Shown here piece by piece: positions 14,001 through 24,665 of a stretch of DNA of 64,000 bases (position 1 is its first letter; each line of letters opens with the position of its first letter). Where the stretch lies: the NCBI GenBank assembly GCA_904066235.2, contig CAJFCV020000006.1, positions 1,054,001 through 1,118,000 on the forward strand, given 5' to 3'. The notes below the pieces were generated by a model. It did not search any database and was not told the DNA's origin. It was given only the letters and a program-made list of their open reading frames with translations. Both the position numbers and the translations under genes were made by a program. The stretch is from Bursaphelenchus xylophilus (taxonomy: Eukaryota > Nematoda > Chromadorea > Rhabditida > Aphelenchoididae).

Positions 14001-17000
14001 GCTTGATAAACATGAACATACACAAATATACTCTTTTCCATCATCAAAATTCACAATAAAGCGTTTAAGATTGGTGTGATGACCAAAAAAGCGGTCAAAA
14101 GTCTCCGCCGAATACACTACTTTCTGCGTTGGCGGAGGAAATGATTCTTTTGGGGGAAGAGCCACCTATCTTCTTCTTTATTCTGCAAAAGAAATTTTTT
14201 GGATATCTTGACTGAGCGCCGAGAAATCGGCAAAAACTTTCTGGCACATTTCTCGAAACACTCTGTAAAATAATGTCAATTTTGACAAATCTGCTCATTT
14301 TTTTCGTCGAAAATGCCTTTCATCTGTGGATTTTCAGTCCTCAGACGGCTCCATCAAGTGGGTCGAAGGTGGTAAACCCCTTTTCAAAGTCAAACTTCGC
14401 CTTCATTCCACGTTGTTTTCGTCAAATCCCCTGTTGAACCGGTTTTTCCAACAATGTTTGAGCCCGAATCAGCCAACCCTGAACGTAAAGCCCGATCTGT
14501 TGCTGCAAATTCCTTTCGAAAGGCTGGAACCACACCTGTTTGTCACGTTGAGCTCACTTTTGCAACTCTTCACCAGGGCCTCGGACCTGAGTTCGGCCGC
14601 GATTTTGACGACCTTGGTGGGGATTTTGGAGAACTCCACGAAGTGCCAGAAGAAGTCGGAGCTCCGCGAGTTCATCAAATTCCATTTGGCCGTGGGCGGA
14701 GAGTTCGAAGTGGACTGCAGAGCGCTCTACGAGGGCCTATTGGAAGCCGTCGGGATATTGGTAAGATTTTTTGCGATTTTTTTGTTGATTTTTAGGATTT
14801 TTTTGGCTGAAAAGGATCGGATATGTCTCTAGAGGGAGCTGTGAGTATCGAAAGGCTTTTTATTTTATATCAGAAGTAGATTTTTTTTTTGATTTTTAAG
14901 GAATTTTATATTGTTTTAGGTGAATTTTGATCAGAAAAATGGTCAGATTGCGATATACAGAAGTGAGTATGTCTAAAAAAGTCGTTTAAACTTTTTTGAA
15001 CAAGATTTGAGTAAAATCCAGGAGCTGCATTTTGAGCACTCATCTTTTTTATATTGTTTTAGACCATTTTTGTCCTTTTGGCCAATTTTTTGCAAAAATG
15101 AGCTTTAAAATTTTTTGCTCGTGCTTTTCAGAGGGTTTACTGGATCATTTATTCGATTTAAATTCTATTTCAACAATTTGCAGCTCTCTTCCGCCCAAAC
15201 TGAGCAGTCCATCATCATCTCCACCTTATCCCACCTATGGTTCATAATTGATGTCACAGTGAAGTCCATGACTCAAACCATCCTCACCAACGGCTCTCAC
15301 AAGTACAGTAGACGTCGACGTTTCTCTCAACTCACCTTGGAAGCCATTGACGCCACTTTCCTCGCGGTTTCCCAGCAAATTCTCCAAAATCACCAGAAAT
15401 TCGCGGCCGAAACTCGCTCGGCCAATTTGGCGCTCGCCTACCTCGCAAAACACTCGCTGAACATCGCGGATAGAGGCGCGATCTACGCTTCTTTATATGA
15501 GATCATCAAAAGATACGACACCAACGAGGTGGGCCTTCCTCGGCACTTCAAACTGGACTTGATGCAAATTTTGGTCGGCCACGAACACTGGCTCCCCCTC
15601 AACCTCCCCATGCTCTTCGACTCCAACAACAAACCTCTTTTGGGGCTGGCTGGCACCAAGATTGACGATCACGCGCAGGACGGTAGGAGCTTTGAGTTTT
15701 TCAATGTTAACCATGACGATTGCCGTGCAAATTTAATATTTTAGCGATTCGAGTGGCGAAAACCGCACTGAAGACGACTAACATCTTGTCCAGACTGTTC
15801 TTCCAATTCCTCCCGTCACCGCTAACACAGTCCACACAGAATAAGAAAAGTTTGTTGGCGGGATATTGGGCTATATTATCCATGATGGGTTAGGTCAAAA
15901 ATTGGAAAAAATTTTGAGATTTTTGTGTGGAATAGAGACTAATAGAATGTGCTGGGACTGTTTTAAATATTTTTATTGATTTTTTCTGTGAAATCTGCGA
16001 AAAAATGAGATTTTTTGACCAAAAAAAATTTTTCGTATAAAATGTCGCCGGCCTTCAAAAATCAAAATCATGGTCGCAAAAGAGAGAGAAATGAAAGATT
16101 CGAGGACGGAACGTCGTTTGTTGTTATTTTGATCCAATTTTTCCTTGTTTTTGATGCATTTTTTTAAGATTCTTATCATTTTGTTCGTACAAGGTCCAAT
16201 TTGATCCAAAAATCGATCCAGTTTTGCAAAATTTCCTCTCAACCTAACCTATTCTGCCCCCTTTTTAGCGGAACTAAACCCGGAGCACTTCAAATTGGGC
16301 AAAACTTTCTGTTCAACGCACTTTTTGGTGGGCCTTCTGCTCCAGGAATTTGTGGCCGCTCTTCATGAAAGTAGGGCCTACAGAAGGCTGGTCATTGCGA
16401 TGTTGCGAAACTTGTTGGTCAAGCACAGTCTGGACTTGCGTTATGATGGAGCTGTAAGCGTTTTTAAGTCGATTTTTTTGGGGAATTTTGGGTCGCGTTA
16501 TGCAGAATTGGAATTTTAAATTTGGAAAATTTTGGTTTAGAAGTTTGACTGATGTCTCAGAAAATAAAGAAAATGATTTTTTTGAGAGGTTTGGAAATTT
16601 TAGAAATCGCGTTATGCAGAAATAACCGATTTTTTAGGGTTTTAATTTCAATCTTTTTAAAAATTTTTCTTTGTAAAGATGAAAAAATATGGTTTTTTAA
16701 GACATTTAAAAAAATTTTAGACCGCGTTATGCAGAAATAATCGATTTTTGAAAGTTTTTATTTCAATTTTTTAAAAGGATTTTTGCGTTGTAAAAATTAA
16801 AATTCTGAATTTTAAAGACGTTTAAAATTTATTTTAGACCGCGTTATGCAGAAATAATCGATTTTTTAGGGTTTTAATTCATTTATTTTTTAATGAATTT
16901 TGTTTTGTAAAAATGAAAACTATGATTTTTTAAGACACTTCAAATTTTTTGAAAATCGCGTTATGCAGAAATATTCGCAATTTAAGCGATAAAATTTACA

Positions 17001-20000
17001 TTATTGTAGAGTCAAAGCCGAATTGCCGTCCTGTACGCCCCATTTGTGCAGATCCTCATCGAACACGTGGATGAATTCGAAATTTTCGGCAAATTGGAGG
17101 ACTCGGAACGCGCGGAGGAGCGCAAAGAAAGCGTAAAATTCGACTACGCCCAATCCACCGCCAGATCCATCCTTTCCAAGGACATCTCAACGCTGAACGG
17201 CGCCTCCGGCCGCGCGGCCACCAACAATTTCAACGGCAAAGTCTCTCAATTTACGGAAAAATTGGACCTAAACGAAGCGAGAGACTTGATCCTATGCGTT
17301 CTATATATCTTAAATAACCTCCCGAAACAGGTGACCGTGTCGCTGGCCTTCAACCAACAGACCAGCGAGGCCTTCGACAAGAAGGAGGACGACTTTCTGG
17401 CCATGATCAACCTGCTCAAAGTGTCGCTGACCCTCTTTCGGTCCCATCAAAAGTCCGGCTTCCCCACCATAAAACACCCGAGTTTACCAAGCAAAGAACA
17501 GAAAAGTTTGTCCGCAAAACAGCTCAAGAAATTGTTCATCCAAGACAGTCATCTCAGCCAGGAAGTCGCTCTAATTGTCTTGGATGTAGCTCATAATTTG
17601 GCCGAGTTTGTCGCGGTAAGTGGGTCAAGGAGAATATAATTGAAAATTTGATGGGTTTTAGAGATTTTGAAGTCGATTTTGGAGGTTTAAATAGTAGTTT
17701 GAGGCTGGATTTATCAGCCAGGTGAAATTTTAGGGCATTTGGAACGAAATTTTTTTGAATTTTTGTTTTCCCGCCAAATTTTGGCATTCTGTTATGAGCA
17801 CCGAACTCGCGGTAAATAAGCTAGAAATTGGGTTTAGTTGTAGCCATTGGCCTTATTTTTTATGAAAACCCTCACAAACAATGAAGTTTTCGCGCAAATT
17901 TTTGAATTTTTGTTTTCCCGCCAAGTTTGGCATTCTGTTATAGGCACCGAAATCGCAGTAAATAAGCTAGAAATCGGATTTAATTGAAGCCGTTAGCCTT
18001 ATTTTTTACGAAAACCCTCAGAAACAATGAGACTTTGGCACAACTGTTTGAATTTCCCGCTTCCCGCCAAATTTTGGCATTCTGTTATAGGCGCGGATTT
18101 TTTTTTTTTTTTTTTTGATTTTTATTGAAAATTTTGTCCGAATTTGGATTCGAAACTGCTTTAAAATAAATGAAATTTGTTTTTAGGGCCGTTGGAACGG
18201 CAGTCAGCTGGATGCCGAACAAGAACGCAAAGCTTTCCTCGGAATTATTGACCTTATCCTGGATTTAGTGGGCGATCAGTGGCCGGAAGGAGTCCGACTG
18301 AATGCCCTAAACACTCTGGGAATGTTCATAGAATTGTTCTCGAATCAACTGTCCTCGGATCGAAGCAACGAGGCCTTGCCGAAACTCTGTCAGCGCTTAT
18401 TGTTGTTGTTGAACAGCCGATTGGAGAAAGTTCAGTGTGCAGCCGCGGCAATTCTCCACTTGCTCATCCGACAGGGCTTCAATGTGACCTTTGAGGAGTA
18501 TGGTAAGGGCTGAAACGATTTTTTCAAATTTTTGTTGGGCGCTTTACGCAGTAAAACGAGAATTATGGAGGAAAAACGTAAATTTTAGGGAAGAAAAACG
18601 TGAATTGATAAAATACCTTGAATTTATTGCAACCCAGGAATGGTATAGTGATTATAGAGAAAAAATAAAGCATTTTATGTGTGCTGGGTGACATCTTATA
18701 CGAAATTTTTTCGAATTTTGAGGTCTAAACATGATTTATGGATAAAAACGTAAAGTTTATGGAGGAAAAACGTAAATGGTTGAAAAAACACAAATGGCCC
18801 GTTGAATTGCCGAGATTTAATTTGAAAAAGCATACTGTAGGTGTATTAGCCAATTTTTTAAAATTGAGTGACATTTCATACAAAAAAAAATTTTTTTTGA
18901 AATTTTTTTGTTAGATTGGGTGTAAAATAGAGGTCAGAAGGTAGTAAAATCCTTAACAAAGTGGTGTCTATTATTTTTGCCCAACTAAATTTCAAATTCC
19001 AGCGAAAAAAATGGATTTCTTTGAGCTTTTATGGATGAAAAACGTGATTATGGATAAAAACGTAAATTTTAGGGAGGAAAAACGTAAATGGTTGAAAATA
19101 CACAAATAACTTGGTAAATTACAGCAATCCAAGTTGGAATCGCGTTCTCTAGGAGTATTAGGCTATTTGTTTAAATTGAGTGACATTTTATACGAAAAAT
19201 TTTTTTTTTGAAAAATTTTTTTTTTCTAAATTGGGGGAATATGTAATAAGGAGATGTGTATTTTTTTACCCAAATAAAATTTTCGAATTCCAGCGAAACA
19301 AGTGGATTCCCAGCCGAATTCGGTCCGCCTGCCCAACGAAGGCAAGGCGTCGGCGGATTGGCTGGGCAACGCCGGCCTCCAAATCACCATCGCGTTGGCC
19401 TACCTCCTCGGACAGAACGAATTGTCCGCCGACTCGCCGCGCTTCGAACACGGCATTCATTTGTTCGAGAGTTTGACGGCAAATCAACTGGACCAAAAAT
19501 TGGAATTGTTCAAGAGATCTGCGCAAGACCTTGCGACACAACTCAGAGACATTGTAAAGGCAACCATGTCGATCACGGAGGCCAGAAATGATCCGGTGAG
19601 CTTTGAATTTTGAATTTTTTTTTTGATTTTTTCAAAAAATTGAAAATTTTGGTGATTTTTGGAAATTTTTGGAAGTTTTTGCGTGTAAAAGGTATTTTAG
19701 AGAGACGAAAAAACAAGAGGAAGGCTTGAGATTTATTATGGGCCACTTTATTTTTCCAGAAAGTTCTAAATTTGAGGTTAAAATACGATTTTTTTTCTTC
19801 TGGACGCAATTTTTTAAATTTTCCATTTTTTTCGTCCAAAATTTTGTTATAAACAAAAAATTTTTATTTCAAAATAACCCTTGAGGCTTGACAAATAATG
19901 ACATTAATCGGATTTTACTGAAAATTTCTTTTTTATATAACTTTAGACATGAAAATCGCGAAATTTTGGAAAATTTTTGGTTTTCCTCCTAAAAATCGGT

Positions 20001-23000
20001 CATTTTTCACCAGATTTTTCACCAAAAAATTTTAGGTCCGACTAGCCGAGCTTCATGTGAAATTGGCCGACAGTTACCGCGGCTCTCCGGCCCTGAGGGC
20101 CGCTTGGTTTGACACACTCGCTCAAATCCACCGAGCCGAACACTGGTTCTCGGAAGCGGCCGTTTGCCAAGCCCATTGCGTCGCGATCATTGCGAAACAA
20201 CTCAAGGCCAGAGGTGGGTTCGAATGCTTCTATTTAGACCCTATTTGATTTTTATTAATCAAAATTTTTTTCAGAAAAAATTGACATTGATTTAAGTCTG
20301 CTGTCATGTCTAAATCATCAAATTTTGGAAGACGAAAGGGTCAATGAGCTGGAACTCCCTCTCTGGCACAGTGGAAATTTCACAATAGTAAGCTGGAACA
20401 GCTTTTTTTGGAGAGGAGATCGAAAAAATTCGCCAAAAATTACCTTATTTTAGGACGCATTCACCTCCAAGGTCGAGGAAACCGTGAAAGTTTTGATTGA
20501 TGCCGAAAGATACGAAGCTGTGGGCCCGATTTATCGTATGGCCATCCCACTGCACGAAAACGCCTTCAACAACAAGGCGTTGACCAGCGTCTACGCCGAG
20601 CTACATCAGGCCTACTCCAGAGCGGCCGAAATTCAGACCAGCCGCAAACGACATTTGGGCTCGTATTTCCGAGTAATTTTACACTCCACGATCCATTTCG
20701 GCGACGAACATCAATCTGCATGGATATATAAGGAACCGGCATTGACGAGTCTGGCCGAAGAAAGCGAACGAATGGTCAGGTTGTTCCGGAAAATTTTGAG
20801 GTAAGGAAATGCCAAGTGTAAGGTGAAAATCGAGATTTTTTGAAGGATTTTTGGAGGGATTTGGAGTTTTTGGGAAAGATTGAGACTTGTTTGGACATTT
20901 GATTGCAGAATAAAATGATTTGAGGAACGATTTTTAATAAAATTATCTTATCCATGACATCCGAAAGTTTTTGATGATTTAGATGATTTTTGATGGATTT
21001 TGGAGGGATTTGGAGTTTTTGGGAAAGATTGAGACTTATTTGGACATTTGATAGCAGAATAAAATGATTTGGAGAGGAATTTGTGGTAAAATTATGTTAT
21101 ACATGACATCCGATAATTTTTGATGGTTTAGACAATTTTTGACGGATTTTTGGAGGGATTTGGAGTTTTTAGGAAAGATTGAGACTTGTTTGGGCATTTG
21201 ATAGCCGAATAAAATTATTTGGAGTGGAATTTGTGGTAAAATTATGTTATCCATGACATCCGATAGTTTTTGATGATTTAGATAATTTTTGATGGATTCT
21301 TGGAGGGCTGTGGAGTTTTTGGGACGGATTGAGACTTGTTTGGACATTTGATAGCTGAATAAAATGATTTGAAGAACGATTTTTAATGAAATTATATTAT
21401 CCATGACATCCGATAGTTTTTGATGATTTAGATAATTTTTGATGGGTTTATGGAAGGCTTTGGAGTTTTTAAGGCATACTGGGACTTGTTTAGATGTTTG
21501 GTAGCAAAATCAAATTATTTGAGGAAAGATTTTTGGTAAAATTATCTTATCCATGACATCTGATAGTTTTTGATGATTTAGATCATTTTTTATGGATTTT
21601 TGAGGAAATATTGAATGAAATGGATATTTTGGTATTTGTAAGGCTCTGAAATAGCAAAAAAATAAAGATTGTCCAACAAATTGGATAAAATAATGTTATC
21701 CATGAGATCAGACAAAACTTGATGATTTAGATAATTTTTGAAAGAGTTTTGAAATGTTTGAAGGTTAATGTGATAGTTTTTGACTTGTTGAAGCTTTATG
21801 TAGCAAAATAACATGGGTTTAGGAGGAAAAATAGGATCAATTTATATTATCCATCACAACTTTTTGAAAAAATTTTGATTATTTTGTGGATTTTTCGAAG
21901 AATTTTTTGGTGATTTTAATCGCAATTATTTGTTAGGGCTTATTTAGTGATATGGGATGGTATTTTGCAGAATTTGAAAAAAAAAATTTGAGGTGATTTT
22001 ATATTATCCATGGAAAAATTGCCGATTGAGTACTGAAAATTTTTTTTAAAATACGTGAAACATATATTTTCCTCGATATTTCAGGACCGAAAAAGTCCGA
22101 TTCCTCACGGACGCCGAGGTTTCGATCGATCTGGACCCCTCCATCGCTCACATTCAACTTACTCATGTGGATCCACTCCTCGGCGACCAAGACGATCAGA
22201 TCGACTTCGCCAAACACCTGAAGCAAACCGACTCGGCGGACGTGAATTACAGCGCGCACACGAATATCAGCAATTTTTATTTCGAAAAACCATTAATTGA
22301 GCCGATCAACGAAGAGTCCAACGAAAAGGTCCCGGAACAGGCAAGGTTGGCGCTAAAAAGAGTGTTTTTGAAGAGTAAGTGATGGAAGAATTGGTAATGG
22401 AGACTTTGAAGCCATTTGGAACAGATTAGAGGCGATTTTAAGCCCTTGAAACAGAATGCCAAGATTTTTGAAAAAGCGCGGGAAAATCAAAATTCAAATT
22501 TGGTTTTACGAATTTGAAGAGATTATGAATTTTATGGCGCTTAGGAAGAGTTTTTTCTTTGAAAGTAATTTTATTTTTAATTATATTCGATCTAAAAAAA
22601 GCTTAAAAAATTGAAATTTGAATTTCCCGCCAAATTTTTAAATTCTTGGCGTTATATTTCAGTCCCGAAATTATACTGTAAAAGCCTATTTAATGATGTA
22701 ACGGTGATTTTGAAGTCATTTGGGATGGTTTGGAGGCCATTTTAAGCCCTTGAAACAGAATGCCAAGATTTTTGAAAAAGCGCGGGAAAATGAAAATTTA
22801 TTTATTTATTTTTTTTTTGGGAATTTGGTGAATTTATGGATACAGTGGCCGAAGATTTTTTTTTGAAGATATTTTTTTATTTTTTCGATGGAAAAAATTT
22901 GAAATTTGAATTTCCCGCCAAATTTTTTAGTTCTTGGCATTCTGTTTCAGCCCTAAGATTAGGCGATATAAGCCTAGTTAATTACGTTTGTGCCCCGTTT

Positions 23001-24111
23001 CAGCCAAAGAAACCTTCCCCAACACCCGGAGACGACTGCCGATCATCAAAATCTCCGAGGAAATCCTAAGCCCACTGGAGTTGGCGTGCGAAAACTTGAT
23101 CAAGAAGGCCTCCCAAATCCAACAGGTCCTCTCATCGGCCGGAATAGGCGCCACTGGCCCCGTGGACCGCTCAAAACTGCAGGCGCTGGACATGAAGGGC
23201 CTTCAGTGCTTGCTGCAAGGCTCAGTTAGTCCCACCGTGAATGTGGGGGTTTTGGCCTACGCTGAAGCCTTCACTTCCGACTCTCAGCGATCGAAGTATG
23301 GAGTAGAAGGCATGGAAAGGCTCAAACAGTCGTTTAAGTAAGTTTTGGAGGAGGTTTAAATCGAAAAATGGAGGAATTTTGAGATTTCAAGCGAATTTTT
23401 GGTCATGATCAAGGACAACACAAATTTTTTCAATTTTTTAGAGTGTTCATGGCTCAATTAGCTCGCGCTTTAATGGTGAACGAGTTGGCTGTTGCGGAGG
23501 ACCAAGCCGAGTATCAGATTATGCTCAAAAATTCCTTCGATGGCATGCTCGAAAGACTTTGCACCTTTTTTGATGGAGAAAATGTAAGTTGCTAAAAAAT
23601 TTCGGATTTTACTGGGTATAAAAATAAGAAATGTTAATCTTTGAAGACATTGGACGTTTTAAAATTTATTTTTAGACGGGTTTTCGTAAATTTTGACGGT
23701 TTGCTATTTTCCAATAATTTTTGTGACATTTCGTCAAATTGGTGGAAACCCGGTTTTTTGAAGGGAATACAGGGCTGAATTAAAAAGAAGAGAGTCTGTG
23801 GAGAATAGCGAATCAATTTTTTCAATTTTTTTACTTTTTTTAATTGGGAAATTACCTTATTTTAGGGGTAAAGATACTTCGCCTCAAGAAAATTGAGAAA
23901 AAAGGTCATTTTGGAAGAATTTAGTGGGTGAGAAGTGGCTAAAAAGACTGTAAATTCTGCGTATAGGTGTCATACTCATTTTACGTTTCAGTTCCTCCCG
24001 GACAACGTCAATCCTTTCGTGACGAAGCCCAAAAACGAATCCAATGACCCAATACCTCCGAAAAGTTCCTACATTCTCGACTCAATCAGCGGAATCCCTC
24101 ATCGATTGTAA
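2039..24111 (+). CDS. DOCK-D (zizimin, DOCK9/10/11-type) guanine nucleotide exchange factor
   Basis: DOCK-D proteins activate Cdc42 (some also Rac) at membranes. Exons: 2039-2175, 2216-2288, 2355-2471, 2507-2670, 2710-2776, 2853-3195, 3279-3368, 3440-3936, 4899-5197, 11633-11721, 12166-12566, 13530-13688, 14338-14760, 15184-15682, 15745-15849 (or 15888), 16269-16453, 17010-17615, 18187-18502, 19294-19595, 20036-20213, 20275-20387, 20454-20800, 22085-22374, 23004-23337, 23442-23583, 23992-24111. All junctions are in phase, giving about 2,131 or 2,144 residues. The N-terminal part looks like the DOCK-C/D N-terminal domain. Exon 6 is a PH domain ('EGHLLLEIKGE' to 'GDWFQSVDLAIK'), the mark of subgroup D. 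DHR1/C2 is in 12166-12566 ('RARNILCTVRF'). DHR2 spans about 19294-23583 ('YRGSPALRAAWFDTLAQIHR', 'AEHWFSEAAVCQAHC', 'LTHVDP'). AATAAA lies at about 24240. Two introns (5198-11632, 20801-22084) are very large and repeat-filled. Confidence 0.93.
3986..4712. repeat. Inverted duplication of intron DNA with a MITE-A copy at its axis
   Basis: The left arm (about 3986-4226) and right arm (about 4471-4712) are reverse complements with scattered mismatches; for example GTCAACCAGTG on the left answers CACTGGTTGACG on the right, and GGCCTTCTG abuts the element on one side with CAGAAGGCC on the other. The centre, 4227-4470, is a copy of the foldback element called MITE-A here, itself palindromic. It lies in the DOCK intron 3937-4898. 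Confidence 0.85.
5489..7490 (-). CDS. Nematode serpentine chemoreceptor, SRX/SRT-like 7TM
   Basis: Probably a G-protein-coupled chemoreceptor in sensory-neuron membranes. Six exons join in phase: 7490-7404, 7336-7187, 6783-6661, 6592-6377, 6135-5924 and 5588-5489, giving 295 residues. TM1 is 'LATIITSLIATLFLVVTVV'; TM2 follows 'SAYRIMISQNLSDILQL'; TM3 ends 'LLLAFDRFCMLNF', the nematode counterpart of the DRY region; then TM4 'ILFCWILGAITAYLFYF' and TM5 'LILTFILSCFIVLSAGL'. The loop 'KEQQILAQNVLSF' leads into TM6, and TM7 is 'WVAICGMTPFISFVMNSEIR', the common P-x(n)-N-x-x-IR ending of SRX/SRT proteins. The GTAAGT donor at 5923 is preferred because an earlier GT at 5934 would run into a stop. 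It lies wholly inside a DOCK intron on the opposite strand. The ATG at 7490 leaves a very short extracellular N-terminus, so a further 5' exon is possible. Confidence 0.8.
6158..6341. repeat. MITE-A copy in receptor intron
   Basis: A short foldback copy of MITE-A: left half with CATTTTGCATCTGGGAAG, right half ending GATCAGGTCCGTCACTG, joined by the facing CTCCCTCT/GGAGAGGG segments. The left terminus is decayed. It lies in the intron between receptor exons 4 and 5. Confidence 0.75.
6805..7165. repeat. Two tandem copies of a foldback repeat
   Basis: Two successive palindromic units (about 6805-6985 and 6987-7165), each starting CTGCGGAC(A/G)GAAAGGTC and ending near GATATCTTTTTTGACCTTG. Each contains ATCACAGAGGAATAA facing TTATTC(C/T)TCTGTGA. 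They fill most of the intron between exons 2 and 3 of the receptor gene and have no coding content. Confidence 0.75.
7549..8050 (-). pseudogene. SRW-like 7TM receptor, C-terminal half, apparently decaying
   Basis: Two exons join in phase, 7980-7856 and 7789-7549. They encode TM5 ('ISNFGSVCFLYFLTTEILHL'), a cytoplasmic loop ('LKKPRSND'), TM6 ('WTLVVCSLFILITHDTLP') and a TM7-like end ('AKPFFDYISLIKFA') before a stop at 7549. The pattern recalls peptide-receptor-like SRW proteins. A further possible exon end lies at about 8013 ('FKIFIIISF'), but upstream of it the same frame reads 'TADECVIQSKLF' and 'RMKEHFFVRTNFSMPTD' separated by stop codons, and no TM1-TM4 exons could be found up to 9388. Either the 5' half has been lost or I have missed diverged exons. 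It ends 59 bp upstream of the start of the SRX/SRT-like receptor. Confidence 0.5.
8051..9388. other. Gene-free interval with a palindromic repeat
   Basis: I see no convincing gene. At about 9112-9360 lies a palindromic repeat: ACTTGGCACAAATTGAGAAT on the left faces ATTCTCAATTTGTGCCAGGT on the right. Its half resembles the interior of the TIR element at 54133-54594. The rest is low-complexity A/T DNA. Confidence 0.5.
9389..11625 (-). CDS. Small multi-pass membrane protein, no family recognised
   Basis: Four exons join in phase: 11625-11524, 10574-10278, 9716-9562 and 9524-9389, giving 229 residues. Hydrophobic segments are 'LLFGQGFVCIPLLIAYNI', 'IILLQLLFLSILLVAGF', 'TILVAPWICGAFLLCLTSVF', 'LSLFLVKYFVVSGVMVAQLF', 'FVLTFSSLFVVAQFISDF' and 'LWFSICILFVVLFGFIE', so four to six passes. 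A basic cytoplasmic tail with a CC pair follows ('KGCCKKAKNH'). I do not recognise a family; it is too short for a normal serpentine receptor. It is nested in the DOCK intron, and its first ATG is only 8 bp from the DOCK acceptor at 11632. The large second intron has no content I can name; the third carries MITE-A and its inverted flanks. Confidence 0.65.
9755..10245. repeat. MITE-A copy (9873-10126) at the axis of an inverted duplication
   Basis: MITE-A runs from CAGTGGCGGACCTGATTCGG to ATCAGGTCCGCCACTG. The arms outside it are reverse complements: AAATGTCACGTTGGCG and TTTTTGCGTCATAA on the left answer GACAACGTGACATCTC and TTATGACGCAAAAATT on the right. It lies in the intron 9717-10277 of the small membrane-protein gene. 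Confidence 0.85.
10654..10804. repeat. MITE-B copy
   Basis: Terminal inverted repeats CAGTCTGTCGGGAAAATAAT and a matching right end (TTCTTTTCCCGACAAACT), about 151 bp. A complete relative is at 56051-56198. Immediately to the right (10805-10925) is another small inverted repeat carrying TTTCATAAAGTGCGTGGACA facing GATGTCCATTGCACTTT, also found at about 50660, 52360 and 52530. Confidence 0.7.
12896..13262. repeat. MITE-A copy (12989-13169) at the axis of an inverted duplication
   Basis: CCATCCTG abuts the element on the left and CAGGATGG on the right. Outward, GGGGAAATCC faces GGATTTCCCC and GGCGGGAAAT faces ATTTCCCGCC, with arms of about 93 bp. The element itself is a shortened foldback form. 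It lies in the DOCK intron 12567-13529. Confidence 0.85.
13715..14265. mobile_element. Long-TIR foldback element flanked by TA (Tc1/mariner-type MITE)
   Basis: Begins CAGGGTGTTTCGAGAAATGT and ends with its diverged complement (ACATTTCTCGAAACACTCTG), each flanked by TA. The arms are roughly 235 bp and near-complementary along their length (TCCGCCAACGCAGAAAGTAG faces CTACTTTCTGCGTTGGCGGA). There is no transposase. It starts 26 bp inside the DOCK intron that begins at 13689. Confidence 0.8.
16494..16970. repeat. Tandem array, five ~116-bp units, in a DOCK intron
   Basis: CGCGTTATGCAGAA recurs at 16494, 16608, 16723, 16840 and 16957, spaced 114-117 bp, each followed by AATA(A/C)(C/T)CGATTTTT-like A/T runs. 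It fills the intron 16454-17009. Confidence 0.85.
18540..19250. repeat. Diverged intronic repeat with AAAAACGTAAAT blocks
   Basis: GAGGAAAAACGTAAAT blocks occur near 18569, 18760 and 19075, each followed by a GTGACAT(T/C)TTATACGAAA-type block near 18690, 18868 and 19178. The latter is the reverse complement of the CGTATAAAATGTC motif that heads the array at 29629. Intron 18503-19293. Confidence 0.6.
20810..22010. repeat. Tandem array, eight ~150-bp units, in a DOCK intron
   Basis: The marker TCCATGACATC (or a close variant) starts at 20951, 21100, 21250, 21400, 21550, 21699, 21850 and 22007, spacing 149-157 bp. Units consist of phased A/T runs with TTTTTGATGATTTAGAT and GGAGTTTTTGGGA segments. 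The left units are most alike. It occupies almost the whole intron 20801-22084. Confidence 0.9.
22395..22960. repeat. Two direct copies of an intronic repeat
   Basis: The segment AAGCCCTTGAAACAGAATGC followed by CAAGATTTTTGAAAAAGCGC appears at about 22440 and 22745, about 305 bp apart. Each is followed by ATTTCCCGCCAAATTTTT-type sequence. GGCATTCTGTTTCA also stands at 22938 close to the exon at 23004. Confidence 0.7.
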
Positions 24112-24665
24112 ATAGAATCTTCAACTGGGTTACCTCGCGATCTCAACACCTTTTGCTTCTGAATATCTCGCAGATATTGTAATTATATTGTTAATATTGT
24201 CTTAATGTTTAAAACACCTGGGCTTAGCTTACGGTTACTTAATAAACCATCTTGCCACGTATTACAGGACTTTTTTGGGGTGGTAGTACCATTTTGCAAG
24301 TTTTCCGGAAGATTGTGGATGATTTAGAACATTTGAGACATTTTATACGATGAAACATGTCTGAGGGGTTTTAGAAGTGGTATAAACTATGGTACAATCA
24401 GTCTATTTGTGGAATTACTGAGCGTGACAGAAGTCATAGAGTACGGTCAAACCAAAATTTTCCAAGAAATCCCGAAATTACACGAAAATCAGATGCATCG
24501 TATAAAACGTCGCCGTTACCCAATTTCATGCAAATTTCCCAAAAAATCTCCACGTTGTGGATGAAAGCATGGAGAAACGACTCAGTTTCTTCACCAAGTC
24601 ATCTGACGAGCAGTCCACGTTGGTTTTTTTTCGTCAATTCGAGACGTTTATAAATTGGCCTTGCC
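24112..24665. other. Intergenic, DOCK 3' region and promoter of the next gene
   Basis: Holds the DOCK polyadenylation signal AATAAA at about 24240 and two copies of the dispersed CGTATAAAATGTC-type motif (inverted near 24339, direct near 24503). TTTATAAATTGG at about 24647 is a possible TATA-like element for the gene starting at 24666. No gene is visible. Confidence 0.4.
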
